From positions 1 through 64,000 of the forward strand of contig JAQTZV010000010.1 in assembly GCA_028687585.1 (NCBI GenBank): 64,000 bases of DNA. Reading direction: 5' to 3'. Both the position numbers and the translations under genes were made by a program. Source of the DNA: Desulfuromonadaceae bacterium. Its GTDB lineage: Bacteria > Desulfobacterota > Desulfuromonadia > Geobacterales > Pseudopelobacteraceae. How positions within the stretch are numbered: position 1 is the first letter of the stretch; each line of letters begins with the position of its first letter. The notes under the pieces are model-generated. The model made no database searches, was not told the origin of the DNA, and saw only the letters and a program-made list of their open reading frames with translations. Below are positions 1 through 9,500 of the stretch, piece by piece.

Positions 1-231
1 CTTGGTTGTGGCTCTGAGCCGTAGTAGATTCCCTCTCTACAGCATAACCCACGTTTGCAAGGATGGCAGGTCTTTTAGCTTGTTAGCTCTGCTTGGCAAC
101 TGACAACCATAATGTCTAGGATTATTCCCGTTCGGTAAAGAAAAAGGTATTCGCGCTGGCAAATGCGGAACTGCATGGACTTGCGAGGAAGTTGTTGGAG
201 AAATAAGCGTTGTAGTTTGGTGGTAAACAGG
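1..231. other. Window edge, no confident gene
   Basis: No start-to-stop gene is supported here. One + strand frame is open from about 120 to a TAA at 204-206 and reads like a protein tail rich in Lys, Ala and Leu, but it has no start codon and an in-frame TAG just upstream at 117-119. It may be a decayed gene remnant. I could not identify it. Confidence 0.3.
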
Positions 232-255
232 AAAGGCGGCCGATTGGCCGCCTTT
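232..255 (-). terminator. Hairpin after dapL remnant A
   Basis: A perfect 10-bp stem (AAAGGCGGCC with GGCCGCCTTT) and a 4-base loop lie just past the end of the first dapL fragment on the minus strand. A near-copy at 1217-1240 follows the second dapL fragment, so the terminator was duplicated together with the gene end. Confidence 0.6.
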
Positions 256-463
256 TGTATCGCAATCCTACTTCAAATTCTTCTTAATCCTCTTCACCGC
301 CTCAAATCACAATCACGCGATGGCCGAAGGCCGACAACCGGAAGTAACCTTCCCCGCTCGGACCGAAACAGGAACCCGGCGTGCCGACCACGTTGCATTC
401 ATTGATGGATATATCGAAGAAAGAAAAGATCACGTGAGCGCTCGCCGCAACAGTATTAACAAG
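255..463 (-). pseudogene. dapL: dapL 3'-end remnant, copy A
   Basis: The minus strand encodes a recognisable C-terminus of LL-diaminopimelate aminotransferase: an NVVGTPGS segment, then [12 protein letters not shown] and FGHR. After FGHR the frame is broken by stops, although a degraded KRIKKNLK-like end can still be read in another frame. Only about 60 codons are present, with no catalytic part. A better preserved copy of the same segment lies at 1247-1438. Both copies carry the same hairpin just downstream. This is a decayed gene end, not a functional enzyme. Identification rests on the family's conserved glycine-rich C-terminal motif as I remember it. Confidence 0.6.
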
Positions 464-508
464 CACCCAAAAAGTCAACCAACCATTCCCCTCACGCCGC
501 CTTGGAAA

Positions 509-530
509 TCCGGGGACACCTTACTTAATT
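509..530. repeat. 22-bp RAYT/REP-like repeat, copy 1
   Basis: TCCGGGGACAC followed by CTTACTTAATT matches 2457-2478 at 20 of 22 positions. Repeats of this GGGGACA-n-TACTTAATT kind are often seen beside Y1/RAYT (REP-associated) transposases in proteobacteria. No transposase is present here. The stop codon of the hepT-like gene (521-523) lies inside the repeat. Confidence 0.55.
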
Positions 531-865
531 CCACTCACAATTTTCCGCACAGCTTCCATCAACATCGGTAAATCGTCACGAATGGTATTCCAGACAATCT
601 CCAGATCGACCCCAAAATACTCGTGGGCCAGCAGATTACGAAAATCCTTTACATCCTGCCATGGTATCTCCGGATATCCGTTTTTCAACTCTTCAGACAG
701 CTTACCCACAGCCTCGCCGATAATTTCAAATTCCCGAATTACGGCTGAGTAACGCATGCGATCCTGAACAAAGGCATCACAGGTTATACCTTGCACATAT
801 GAAAGTATTGCCGCGCCTGATTCAAGAATATCCTGACAATAGAGGAGTTGCGGACGCTCAGACAT
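521..865 (-). CDS. hepT: HepT-like HEPN toxin (DUF86)
   Basis: A 114-residue all-helical HEPN-superfamily protein of the DUF86/HepT type. In MntA/HepT systems HepT is an RNase toxin that its nucleotidyltransferase partner neutralises by adding AMP to a tyrosine near the active site. The catalytic RX4HXY motif is visible as RNLLAHEY in the second half, with R, H and Y all kept, so the protein looks intact. It begins with ATG and overlaps the end of the upstream mntA-like gene by 8 nt, implying translational coupling. Its stop codon falls inside a RAYT-like repeat, so the last residues may have been altered by that insertion. The pair sits between two dapL remnants in a region full of broken related genes. 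Confidence 0.85.
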   Translation of the reverse strand: MSERPQLLYCQDILESGAAILSYVQGITCDAFVQDRMRYSAVIREFEIIGEAVGKLSEELKNGYPEIPWQDVKDFRNLLAHEYFGVDLEIVWNTIRDDLPMLMEAVRKIVSGIK

Positions 866-1157
866 GGATGATTTCCTTGGCTACCATTTCCCGGGCCAAC
901 GGTTTCAAGGTGCTCTCAATGCCGAGATCAACCGTCTTGCCGAACTGCTGTTCGAGATAACGTCTAACACCAAGGAAATTACCCAAGGACTTCTTTTCGG
1001 ATTTGATCTCAATGGCAATATCGATATCAGAATCCTCGCGTGCATCTCCACGGGCATAACTGCCGAAAAGGCCGACGCTCACCACTCCAAAACGCTGCGC
1101 CATTTCATCCTTGTGCGTCTGCAAAAACGAGATAATATCGTTTTTATTATTGACCAT
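858..1157 (-). CDS. mntA: MntA-like nucleotidyltransferase antitoxin
   Basis: A 99-residue minimal nucleotidyltransferase. The GSX10DXD signature is complete (GSYARGDAREDSDIDI), so the metal-binding aspartates are present and catalysis is plausible. In characterised MNT-HEPN modules this protein AMPylates the HepT toxin. The ATG at 1155-1157 has an AAGGAG site 7 nt upstream, which fixes the start. It is the first gene of a two-gene operon with hepT, overlapping it by 8 nt. A short decayed piece near 2843-2884 resembles its C-terminal AREMVAKEIIH tail, suggesting that more than one such module once existed here. Confidence 0.85.
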   Translation of the reverse strand: MVNNKNDIISFLQTHKDEMAQRFGVVSVGLFGSYARGDAREDSDIDIAIEIKSEKKSLGNFLGVRRYLEQQFGKTVDLGIESTLKPLAREMVAKEIIHV

Positions 1158-1216
1158 AACGCCGCTCCTTAATCATGATTGACGGGAGTATACGTTTGCA
1201 CTTCCCAAAATGCAAG

Positions 1217-1240
1217 AAGGGCGACCAATCGGCCGCCCTT
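1217..1240 (-). terminator. Hairpin after dapL remnant B
   Basis: An AAGGGCGACC / GGCCGCCCTT stem with one mismatch and a 4-base loop sits just beyond the stop of dapL remnant B. It corresponds to the hairpin at 232-255. Confidence 0.55.
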
Positions 1241-1246
1241 CAAATC

Positions 1247-1438
1247 CTACTTCAAATCCTTCTTAATCCTCTCCATCGCCTCAATCACATTCTCACGATG
1301 ACCAAAGACCGACAACCGGAAGTACCCTTCCCCGCTCGGGCCGAAGCCGCTGCCGGGTGTACCGACCACGTTGCATTCGTTGAGAGATTTGTTGAAGAAA
1401 GAAAAGATTACGTCAGCGCCCGCCGCAACAAGTATTGA
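1247..1438 (-). pseudogene. dapL: dapL 3'-end remnant, copy B
   Basis: This minus-strand piece encodes the last ~60 residues of LL-diaminopimelate aminotransferase with an intact end: [42 protein letters not shown] and a stop. The pyridoxal-phosphate lysine and most of the fold are missing, so it is a fragment. Copy A at 255-463 shares the VIFSFF and [11 protein letters not shown] stretches but is more decayed. The two copies flank the mntA/hepT pair as direct repeats about 1 kb apart. They may come from integration at a dapL 3' end or from a tandem duplication followed by decay. Confidence 0.65.
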
Positions 1439-1479
1439 AATACACACAAAGTCAATGAAGCTCTGGGGCCGACAGATCG

Positions 1480-1722
1480 TCACGCCGCCTTCGCCAGCCG
1501 GGTTTCGGTAAGCATCGCCTCAATGCTCAGGTGATAATCCAGTCCCGGCCACTCAATACCTGTGCCACGGCAAATGAAGCGGTAATCGGCCAACTGGACC
1601 AAGGTGGCGTTGTTCAACTCCGGGTACCAACTCATCGGCGTGGAAATCATCCTGCCATCTTTCAGCTCGACGTGAAGGTATCGCTCATCGACATGGACCG
1701 CTTTACCTTTTAAAAAATTCAT
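1480..1722 (-). CDS. DUF2442 domain protein
   Basis: An 80-residue protein with the typical DUF2442 layout: a short beta-strand segment ([19 protein letters not shown]), then SWYPEL and a C-terminal helix. DUF2442 proteins are small, of unknown biochemical role, and are usually encoded directly after a DUF4160 protein, an arrangement suspected to be a toxin-antitoxin-like module. That is the arrangement here: the ATG at 1720-1722 lies inside the 3' end of the DUF4160 reading frame. A GAGAGG site about 8 nt upstream supports this start over the TTG at 1737. The partner carries an in-frame stop, so this may be an orphaned survivor. Confidence 0.7.
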   Translation of the reverse strand: MNFLKGKAVHVDERYLHVELKDGRMISTPMSWYPELNNATLVQLADYRFICRGTGIEWPGLDYHLSIEAMLTETRLAKAA

Positions 1723-1936
1723 CCCATTTCCTCTCAAACTGTTCCTTGTGTGTCGAAATCAGTGTCAAAGCGGCTTTCAGATCGGATCGTTTCATGTAAC
1801 TTTCGCGCACGGTTAGCTAAGTAAGATCCACAGTAGCATAATCGTCACCCTTAACAACATGGATGTGTCGCGGGAGATGTTCGTTGGCATAGAAGAAAAA
1901 CTTGAAGCCGTTTTCAATCAATAGTGTTGGCGACAT
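1703..1936 (-). pseudogene. DUF4160 protein with in-frame TAG
   Basis: Read from ATG 1936, the frame begins MSPTLLIENGFKFFFYANEH and continues with HIHVVKGDDYATVDL, which is characteristic of DUF4160. Codon 40 is TAG (1817-1819), after which the same frame resumes with LTVRESYMKRSDL and ends [13 protein letters not shown] at 1703. Total length would be 77 residues, normal for the family, with only the one stop and no frameshift. It overlaps the start of the DUF2442 gene by 20 nt, the usual coupling. Most simply this is a recently inactivated gene; a sequencing error or amber suppression is possible. Confidence 0.65.
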
Positions 1937-2020
1937 AGCACCCCTGCGTAGTTTGGGGCCCTGCGGGCGCGCAACTCCCGCCGAACTGTTACCAAATCAC
2001 CTTCTGCCTTATTGATCCAC

Positions 2021-2347
2021 TCAGTGGTGAGGGGCTGCATACAGTTCTTTTCCCGTGATCATGATTTCGCGCAAAAAGAAATCATTCAGAGCCAGCCGTT
2101 CCTTGATCTGGCGGGATGAGCGGACAACAAGCTCAACCGGCAGGGTCGGTTTCAGGCGCGTGATGATATCGGCAGCCACCCTTGCTCCCGAAACATCCTC
2201 GGGCATAACCACCAGCAGGTCAACATCCGACTCAGTCCCGGCGCAGCCACGAGCATATGACCCGAACAGGATCACCTTTTCAGGCAAAAATTCACGAGCC
2301 ATATCAGCCACAAAATTTTGTATATCCGTTAACGCTACGACACCCAT
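2021..2347 (-). CDS. Nucleotidyltransferase-domain protein
   Basis: A 108-residue MNT-type nucleotidyltransferase. The GSX10DXD motif reads GSYARGCAGTESDVDL, with all signature residues kept. The C-terminal half (RSSRQIKERLALNDFFLREI) is the usual helical tail. ATG 2347 has AGGAG 8 nt upstream, so the longer in-frame extension to 2395 is not needed. No HEPN partner follows: the 500 bp downstream contain only the DUF4160/DUF2442 pair. It resembles the frameshifted copy at 2506-2815 through its whole length, so the two are probably paralogues from a local duplication. It could be an orphan antitoxin; no function can be assigned. Confidence 0.75.
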   Translation of the reverse strand: MGVVALTDIQNFVADMAREFLPEKVILFGSYARGCAGTESDVDLLVVMPEDVSGARVAADIITRLKPTLPVELVVRSSRQIKERLALNDFFLREIMITGKELYAAPHH

Positions 2348-2456
2348 ACAATAATCTCCTGTAACGGTCATACCATAAAAAAAAGGGCGCTGCAATCAGC
2401 GCTCTCCGCGGCTGGTCACGTGGCTTTTTAGCTGCCCGATTTTCTCCATAGGGAAT

Positions 2457-2478
2457 TCCGGGGACAGTTTACTTAATT
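2457..2478. repeat. 22-bp RAYT/REP-like repeat, copy 2
   Basis: TCCGGGGACAGTTTACTTAATT matches the repeat at 509-530 with two substitutions. It lies 28 bp beyond the end of the frameshifted nucleotidyltransferase, so both copies sit at the 3' side of a minus-strand toxin/antitoxin-type gene. Confidence 0.55.
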
Positions 2479-2505
2479 ATTCGCTTACCGTCCCACTCCA
2501 CAGTT

Positions 2506-2815
2506 TCAGGCTTCATAGAGTACCTTGCGGTTTGTCACGATTTCAGTCAGAAACATGTCGCGCATTGCCAGCCGCTCCTGAAGCTGTTCCGGAGTGCGCA
2601 CCAGCAAATCAAGCGGGACTCGCGACTTGATGCGCTCCCTTATTTCAACGGCAAACCGCCATGGTTTCCCCTCAAACGGAGCTACAACCAGCAGATCGAC
2701 GTCAGAATCAATATCTGGATTACCTGCTGAATGAGAGCCAAACAGGATGATTTTCTGCAGAGAACTCTCTGCGAATCTGATCGGAAATATGCTGGATTTC
2801 AAGTGCTGTTGCCAT
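2506..2815 (-). pseudogene. Frameshifted nucleotidyltransferase
   Basis: The N-terminus starts at ATG 2815 (MATALEIQHISDQIRREFSAE). The remainder (KIILFGSHSAGNPDIDSDVDLLVV, onward to VLYEA) is in a different frame. The switch occurs at a run of four A in the gene (T-run 2751-2754 on the + strand); one more A would restore a continuous 103-residue protein like the one at 2021-2347. The nucleotidyltransferase motif GS-X10-DVD is otherwise preserved, so the lesion is recent or is a homopolymer sequencing error. Confidence 0.7.
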
Positions 2816-2842
2816 AATATGTTCTCCGTTAAAGAAGCTGCG

Positions 2843-2884
2843 GACGTTATTGTGGATAATTTCCTTGCCTACTATTTCCCCGCG
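2843..2884 (-). pseudogene. Fragment like the MntA C-terminus
   Basis: The minus strand reads RGEIVGKEIIHNNV, close to AREMVAKEIIHV at the end of the mntA-like gene at 858-1157. No other part of such a gene is visible. It is probably the tail of a third, lost nucleotidyltransferase. The similarity is short. Confidence 0.35.
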
Positions 2885-3188
2885 ACAACGCAATCCTTGT
2901 ATCACGCAACGACGCGACGACGCAACGAAAGGCTTTATGCTCTGGAAAAAATAGAAATACTTCCCCTGTTTCTTATTCTACCTCATCATCGCTCAATGGA
3001 AAACGGGTTGAGGAATTGCCGTCCCCACAGATAGTTCTTATCAACCTGGCTCAGCTCCGCTTCTTCGCAGCCCCTCTGCCAATTGTCACGAATGGCCGCC
3101 CCAATCCGATCAGACCCCGATTCCAATAGAATGGCTAAAAGAATATCCACAAGCCAGTATAATGACCAGCATATTGGTCAGTGCACGC
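2885..3188. other. Gap with no gene seen
   Basis: No supported gene. A short region near 2882-2925 is made of imperfect ACGACGC/GCAACG repeats. Open frames here are short and lack both ribosome sites and recognisable protein features. Confidence 0.4.
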
Positions 3189-3234
3189 AAAAAGGGGGCA
3201 GGCGACTTTATTAAAAAGCCGCCCGCCCCCTTTT
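3189..3234 (-). terminator. Strong hairpin after the ADH gene
   Basis: AAAAGGGGGC-GGCG-CTTT pairs with AAAG-CGCC-GCCCCCTTTT to give a long GC-rich stem with A and T tracts on both sides, so it could act in both directions. It lies about 65 bp past the stop of the minus-strand alcohol dehydrogenase gene. Confidence 0.7.
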
Positions 3235-3298
3235 GTTTTCTGAAACTATCGTCTTTTTTGTTTACTGATGCACCATTTTCATCCCTTCCAATCACGAA

Positions 3299-4357
3299 TC
3301 ATTCAGATTTCAGCGACGCCATGTCGATGGAGAAACGGTACTTCACATCCGACCTGGCCAACCTCTCGTAAGCTTCGTTGATCTTCTGGATAGGTATTAC
3401 CTCCACATCGGAGGTGATGTTGTGTTCGGCACAGAAATCGAGCATTTCCTGGGTCTCTTTGATGCCACCGATGAGCGAGCCCGAGAGGCTTTTGCGACCG
3501 GACAGCAGAGCAAAAGCAGAAACCTGCAGCGGTGTCTCCGGTGCGCCGACCAGGGTGAGATTGCCGTCGAGGCCGAGCATGCCGAGGAGGGCGTTGATAT
3601 CGTGATCGGCGGAAATGGTGTCGAGGATGAAGTCGAAGCTGCCGGCGTGTGCCTTCATCTCATCGGCATTCTTCGAGATGATCACTTCATGAGCGCCGAG
3701 GCGCAGCGCGTCTTCTTTCTTCCCCGGCGAGGTGGTGAATACCGTAACCATGGCACCGAGAGCGCGGGCGAACTTGACCCCCATGTGGCCGAGGCCGCCG
3801 AGGCCGACAACGCCGACTTTCTTCCCCTTGATATCGCCCCAGCGCCGGATCGGCGACCAGGTAGTGATACCGGCGCACAAAAGGGGTGCCACTCCGGCGA
3901 GATCGAGGTTGGTCGGGACCGTCAGGACGAAGCGCTCGTCGACGACGATGCTATCTGAGTAGCCGCCGTAGGTCACTCCGCCCAGATGTTTGTCCGGCGA
4001 GTTGTAGGTGAAGGTGGAGCTGGGGCAGAACTGTTCGACGTTGGCCTTGCAACTCGGACAGTCGTGGTCTGAATCGACCATGCAGCCGACCCCGACCAGA
4101 TCGCCCGCTTTGAACTTCGTAACAGCGGAACCTGCCTTGGTGACGCGACCGACGATCTCGTGCCCGGGGATGCAGGGGTAGGTGGTCGGCATGATGCTGT
4201 GCCATTCATCGCGGACGGTGTGAAAATCAGAGTGGCATACGCCGCAGAAGAGGATTTCGATCTGCACGTCACGCTCGGTTGTCTCACGTCGCTGGATGGT
4301 GTCGGATATGAACGGTGATGTTGCGCTGGCAACAGAATAGGCTTTTGCTTGGTACAT
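3299..4357 (-). CDS. Zinc alcohol dehydrogenase, YahK-like
   Basis: A 352-residue zinc-dependent alcohol/aldehyde reductase of the cinnamyl-alcohol/YahK group, which mostly reduces aldehydes with NADPH. Catalytic-zinc residues are visible as CGVCHSD (Cys41) and GHE (His66-Glu67); the Rossmann loop is GLGGLGHMG. The structural-zinc lobe has Cys100, Cys103 and Cys111, but where YahK-type enzymes have the first cysteine this protein has Asp97. The ATG at 4357 is preceded by AGGAGG-like sequence. It is transcribed alone, ending in the hairpin at 3189-3234, and the 269 bp before it separate it from the thioesterase gene. Proximity to a NemR-like repressor fits an aldehyde-detoxification role, but no TAGAC-type operator was found before this gene. 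Confidence 0.85.
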   Translation of the reverse strand: MYQAKAYSVASATSPFISDTIQRRETTERDVQIEILFCGVCHSDFHTVRDEWHSIMPTTYPCIPGHEIVGRVTKAGSAVTKFKAGDLVGVGCMVDSDHDCPSCKANVEQFCPSSTFTYNSPDKHLGGVTYGGYSDSIVVDERFVLTVPTNLDLAGVAPLLCAGITTWSPIRRWGDIKGKKVGVVGLGGLGHMGVKFARALGAMVTVFTTSPGKKEDALRLGAHEVIISKNADEMKAHAGSFDFILDTISADHDINALLGMLGLDGNLTLVGAPETPLQVSAFALLSGRKSLSGSLIGGIKETQEMLDFCAEHNITSDVEVIPIQKINEAYERLARSDVKYRFSIDMASLKSE

Positions 4358-4626
4358 GGTGTATCCTCCGATATGGATTTTGTGATGGTTATACCGTACT
4401 CCTGAAACGTCAAAGACAGATAGACCAATCCTGTTTAATTATTGCCTGATCGTGCAATTGTTCGTAAAAACGGATAAACATTGCCAATCAGGTTGATGGG
4501 TGCAATGCCGGTAACACTTCGTAAAGCCGGGTGTTGCCCGATATTAGTCTGACAGAAACATTGCCTGATTGCACAGATAGAACTATTGCGCATTTGCCCA
4601 CTTTCAATGACGGGATACGACAAGAA

Positions 4627-5013
4627 CTAGCCCGATGACTTTGCTGCCACATGATTCGTGGTAACATCGGCAATCAACCGTTCGCTCTTGCCATAGACGA
4701 TCGTCCGTACGACATTGACCCGATTTCCCTTCTTTACAAAGGTAGAGACAGCCTTGAACGTCCCCTCCTTCTGGTTGCTGACGAAGTTCGCATTCAGCGT
4801 TATGGCAAGAGGAAAACTCGCCATGCCTTCTGTTGGAAGGGATGATGGTCCCATCACCAATATTGTGGCGGTGACATCCGCAAACCAGAGGATTGCCCCC
4901 CCATTGACTACGCCGTACGGATTCTTCACGCCGGGCAGAATGGGCATTTCGGAAACTACCCGCTCAGATGTCCGTTCCACTACCTGGAATTCTAAATTTC
5001 CTTCAATTTTCAT
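4627..5013 (-). CDS. PaaI-like hotdog thioesterase
   Basis: A 128-residue hotdog-fold protein of the PaaI/YbgC type, which hydrolyses acyl- or aryl-CoA thioesters. The segment GVVNGGAILWFADVTAT matches the family's central helix with the G-x-x-x-G-G-x-L-x-x-x-x-D pattern. ATG 5013 follows a GGGGGG ribosome site by 7 nt; the longer frame beginning MRKKRG at 5037 would place the start inside the leader. It lies 92 bp downstream of the outer-membrane efflux gene on the same strand and might be co-transcribed with the pump, but no functional link can be shown. Confidence 0.75.
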   Translation of the reverse strand: MKIEGNLEFQVVERTSERVVSEMPILPGVKNPYGVVNGGAILWFADVTATILVMGPSSLPTEGMASFPLAITLNANFVSNQKEGTFKAVSTFVKKGNRVNVVRTIVYGKSERLIADVTTNHVAAKSSG

Positions 5014-5105
5014 ATGATCCCCCCTTTTCTTTCTCATGTGATATTTCAGGATACTTTACCCTGAATCCGTAGATACAATTTTGATACGTAGACTCTTTTG
5101 ATTTG

Positions 5106-6518
5106 CTACTCACTCACCCCGCCAAGCACCTTGTAGAGCGTCACCAGATTGCTGAGTCGTGTCAGGTTGATGCCGATAAGCCCCTGCTGTGCACCGTATA
5201 ACGATCGCTGTGAATCCAGTACGTTCAGATAACTTGCAGCCCCGCCTTGGTAGCAGGCCTGAGACAGGCTATAGCTCTTAGAGGCAGCATCGGTTAGCGA
5301 CTGCTGCGCCTGTAATTGTTCCATTACCGTCCCGTTCTGAGCCAGGGCGTCGGCCACTTCCCGAAAAGCACTCTGAATCGTTTTTTCATACTGGGCCAGA
5401 AAGATATCCCGGTCCCGCTCGGCCACGGTGAGGCCTGCCTTGTTCCGTCCGTAATCGAAAATCGGCAGAGTTATCTGCGGCACGAATCCCCAGGCAAGGG
5501 AACCGGGTGAAAACAGTCCGCTCAGTTGGCTGCTGGAAGTCCCGATGCTCGTGCTAAGTGTTATTCGCGGGAAAAAGGCGGCCCGTGCCGCGCCAATGTT
5601 GGCGTTGGCTGACATGAGTTGATGTTCTGCCTGCATGATGTCAGGACGGCGTTGGAGCACCTCGGACGGCACGCCGGTCGGCAGTTCCCGCAGGGTTCCT
5701 ACCGCACTGAATCCGGTGGGCAAAAGCTCGGCCGGTAACTGAGCGCCGACAACCAAGGTCAGCAGGTTTTCATCCTGGGCCACGTGCGTGGTTACGCGGG
5801 CAACGTCCACCCGGGCAGAATCCACGCCGGTTTGTGCCTGATTCAGATCCAGTTCTGATGAAGCGCCCGCTGAAAAGCGGCTCTGGATGAGCCGGTAGGA
5901 AGCCTGCTGACTTTCAAGGGTGTCAAGAGCCAGTTTCAGACGTTCCCTGTCAGCGGCCAGTATCAGGTAATTATTGGCAACCTCCGATACCAGGCTAATC
6001 TGTATGCTGCGTCGCGCCTGGTCCGTGGCAAGATACTGCTCCAGAGCCTGATCCTTCAAACTCCGGACGCGACCGAACAAATCAATTTCGTAGACGCTTA
6101 CACCCAGACCCACGTTGTAATTTCGGGAAATCATGGCTTGCCCGGTTCCGGATACATCTGCCGGCAAGCGCTGGACACTTCCAGCAGCATTGGCATTTAC
6201 CGTCGGCAGAAGAGCAGCGCGCTGAATCCCGTACATGGCTTGTGACTTTTCCACATTCAGAGCTGCCACGCGCAAATCACGGTTATTGGCGAGAGCCAGG
6301 GTGATCAGCTTCCGGAGCTGCGGATTGACGAAGAATTCGTTCCACTTCAAACCGGAAGCCGCAGGATCACCCGCTTGAGCGGCGATGCTCTTGTAGGCCG
6401 GGCCGGTGGGCCAGGCTGCGGTGACCGGCGCATCCGGCCGGGTATAGCTCGGTGCCATGGTTGTGCAGCCTGCGAGGCAGGCGCTTGCTATGCTCAGTAT
6501 TGCTATTCTGCGGTTCAT
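5106..6518 (-). CDS. RND outer-membrane factor lipoprotein (NodT family)
   Basis: A 470-residue outer-membrane efflux channel of the TolC/OprM/NodT family. A lipoprotein signal is clear: [20 protein letters not shown] with lipobox LAGC, so Cys18 should be lipidated. Two OEP-type repeats follow, with coiled-coil helices rich in Ala, Leu and Gln, and the conserved [12 protein letters not shown] segment between them. It is the third gene of a pump operon: its ATG overlaps the RND gene stop by 4 nt. Length is normal for the family. Substrate cannot be inferred from the sequence. Confidence 0.92.
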   Translation of the reverse strand: MNRRIAILSIASACLAGCTTMAPSYTRPDAPVTAAWPTGPAYKSIAAQAGDPAASGLKWNEFFVNPQLRKLITLALANNRDLRVAALNVEKSQAMYGIQRAALLPTVNANAAGSVQRLPADVSGTGQAMISRNYNVGLGVSVYEIDLFGRVRSLKDQALEQYLATDQARRSIQISLVSEVANNYLILAADRERLKLALDTLESQQASYRLIQSRFSAGASSELDLNQAQTGVDSARVDVARVTTHVAQDENLLTLVVGAQLPAELLPTGFSAVGTLRELPTGVPSEVLQRRPDIMQAEHQLMSANANIGAARAAFFPRITLSTSIGTSSSQLSGLFSPGSLAWGFVPQITLPIFDYGRNKAGLTVAERDRDIFLAQYEKTIQSAFREVADALAQNGTVMEQLQAQQSLTDAASKSYSLSQACYQGGAASYLNVLDSQRSLYGAQQGLIGINLTRLSNLVTLYKVLGGVSE

Positions 6519-9500
6519 GTCAGGTCTCCTTCTTCTGCGGCAGTAATGGGCTGTTTTACCTTGAACCAGATCGCGTAGAGAGCCGGCAGGAAAAGCAGCG
6601 TCAGAACCGTCCCAACCCCGACTCCGCCGATCAGAACATAGGCCATTGATCCCCAGAAACTGGAAAATGTCAGCGGGATAAAGGCAAGCATGGCAGCCAC
6701 GGCGGTCAGGACAACCGGGCGCGAACGACGTACGGTGGATTCCACGATTGCAGTGTAATCACTCAGTCCGGCAGCCTGATCATGGCGAATCTGGTCGACG
6801 AGAATCAGCGTATTGCGCATGATGATCCCCGCAAGTCCGATCAGACCGAGAATTGCGTTAAAGCCGAACGGCTGGTGAAAGATGAGCAGGGTCGGTACGG
6901 CCCCGATCAGGCCAAGCGGGGCCGTGGCAAACACCATGAACATGGTGGCGAATGAACGGACCTGAAGCATGATGAAGATCAGCATCAGCAGTATCATCGG
7001 CGGGAAAAGCAGCCCCAGTGCCGTATCGGCCTTTTTGCTCTCCTCCACGGAACCACCCGTTTCCATGCGATAGCCGACGGGCAGGGCTGCTTTCAATTTT
7101 TCCAGTTTGGGCAAAATCTGGGCCGTTACATCCGGAGGCTGGACCCCGTCGACGACATCACCCTGAACCGAGATGTACGATTCGCGGTTATAGCGTTTCA
7201 GCAGCGGATCCTCCATGCGGGTTACGAAATGCGCCGCCTGCGATAGTGGGATCGCGCGTCCGTCGCTGGTCGTCAGAGAGATATTGGCGAGGTTTTCCAG
7301 GCTGTGGCGCTCGGCACCGGGAGCGCGAACCACCACATCGACCGAACGAATGCCGTCGCGCATCTGGGTTGCCGTCGCACCGTTAAGTATCGCCTGCAAC
7401 TGCAGTCCGGCAGCCTGCGGGGTGAGGCCAAGGAGGCGCAGGCGATCCTGATCAAGCACCAAACGCTGGCTCGGAGTCCGTTCACCCCAATCCAGGTGCA
7501 CATCACGCAGGTTCGAATTTTCAGCCACGATGGTTCGGACATCACCGGCAATCCGGCGCAGCTCGTTCACATCCGGCCCCATGACACGGAACAGCACCGG
7601 GAACGGGACGGGTGGACCGAATACGTACTGGTTTACCCGTACGCGTGCTTCTGGGAAGGCACCCTCTGCAATGACACGGCGAAGTTTTATCTTGAGCGCA
7701 TCGCGAGCCGCCTGGCCTTGGGTCATGACTATAATTTGGGCAAATGCCGGGTTTGGTAATTCGGGATTCAGCGGCAGTATGAAGCGCGGCACCCCTTGGC
7801 CGATATAGCTGGTCACCACCTTGGCCTCCGGTTCGGCCAGAATCGCTTTTTCAATGTTCTTGACCGACCTGTCGGTCGCAGCAAAAGCACTGCCGGGGGG
7901 GAGGTTGACTTCAACCATCAATTCCGGGCGATCCGAGTTGGGAAAAAACTGTTTCTCCACCAATCCCATCCCGGCCACCGACAACAGGAAAAAAGCAACC
8001 GTTACGCCGGCGGCAAGCCATTTGTGATCCACCACTCGCCGCACGATACTGCGAAAGCGTTGATAGTTCGGGGTCGCATAAATAGCATCGTGCCCGCCGG
8101 GGATCGGCTTGATGTCCGGCAGAAGCTTGACGCCCAGGTAGGGGGTAAAGAGCACCGCGACAAACCACGAGGTGATCAATGAGAATGCCACTATCCAGAA
8201 GATGTTTCCCGCATATTCTCCTGCCGTTGACTTGGCAAAACCAACCGGCAGGAAGCCGGCGATAGTCACCAGCGTACCGAAAAGCATCGGGCTGGCCGTG
8301 GAGGTCCAGGCAAAAGTTGCCGCCTGGATTCGATCCAGCCCCTCTTCCATTTTGACCACCATCATCTCGATGGCGATGATCGCATCATCCACCAGGAGCC
8401 CTAATGAAAGAATCAGCGCCCCCAGTGTAATCCGGTCGAAATCCCTTCCGGTAAGCAGCATGATGACGAATACGGCGGCCAGAGTCAGAGGCACGGCAGC
8501 CGCCACGACGATCCCGACACGGAACCCCAGCGTAGCAAGACTCACCACTATGACAACGGCAAGCGCAACCACGAATTTGATCATGAATTCGTTAAACGCC
8601 TCGGAAATGACGTGGGACTGATCCGATACCTTGGACAGCACCAGTCCAACGGGCAATTCTTTGCGAATCGCCGTCTCTTCGACTTTCAGCAGCTTGCCAA
8701 GGGTCAGGCCGTTGAAGCCTTTTTTCATGACCAGGGCCAGAATGAGTGACGGCTCTCCCTGATGGCGTATCTGTTTGGTTACCGGATCTTCGTAGCCGCG
8801 GGTGACCTCAGCCACATCGCCGATTTTCAGTATCTTCCCCCCGCTTGCCACAGAAATCGCCTTGACAGCTTCGACTCCGTTGATGCCTCCGTCAAGCCTT
8901 AGATAGACCCGCGGCCCGGCTGTATCTACAAATCCTGAAGGTGTAAGATCGTTCTGGGTTGCCAGTGCATGGAACAGATCGGTCGCTTTTACGCCGAGAG
9001 TTGCCAGACGTTTGTAGGAAATCTCAACATAAATTTTGGGGTCCTGCTCCCCGAGAATAATGACCTTCTCTACGCCGCCTACCCGGGAAAGGCGCTGACG
9101 CAGTGCTTCCGCCTCCAGCACGAGCTGGCGCTGGGGCAGCCCTTTTGCTTCCAACGCATACATGGCGAAATACACATCGGAAAATTCGTCATTGATAATC
9201 GGGCCAATCACCCCTTTTGGCAGATGGATCTTTTCGTCTCCCAGCTTTTTTCGTGCCTGATAGAATTCATCCGGCACGTCTTTGGGAGCCGTTGAGTCTT
9301 TCAGATAGAGCTTCATCATGATCATTCCGGGGTAGGCAGAGGTTTCCACCCGGTCGTAATATTCAAGTTCCTGAAGGCGTTTTTCCAGTCGGTCGCCCAC
9401 CTGACCTTGCATTTCCTGTGCGGTCGCACCTGGCCATACAGCCGTCACGGTCAAGGTTTTTACGGTGAATTCAGGGTCCTCTCCCCGTCCGAGTTTCAGG

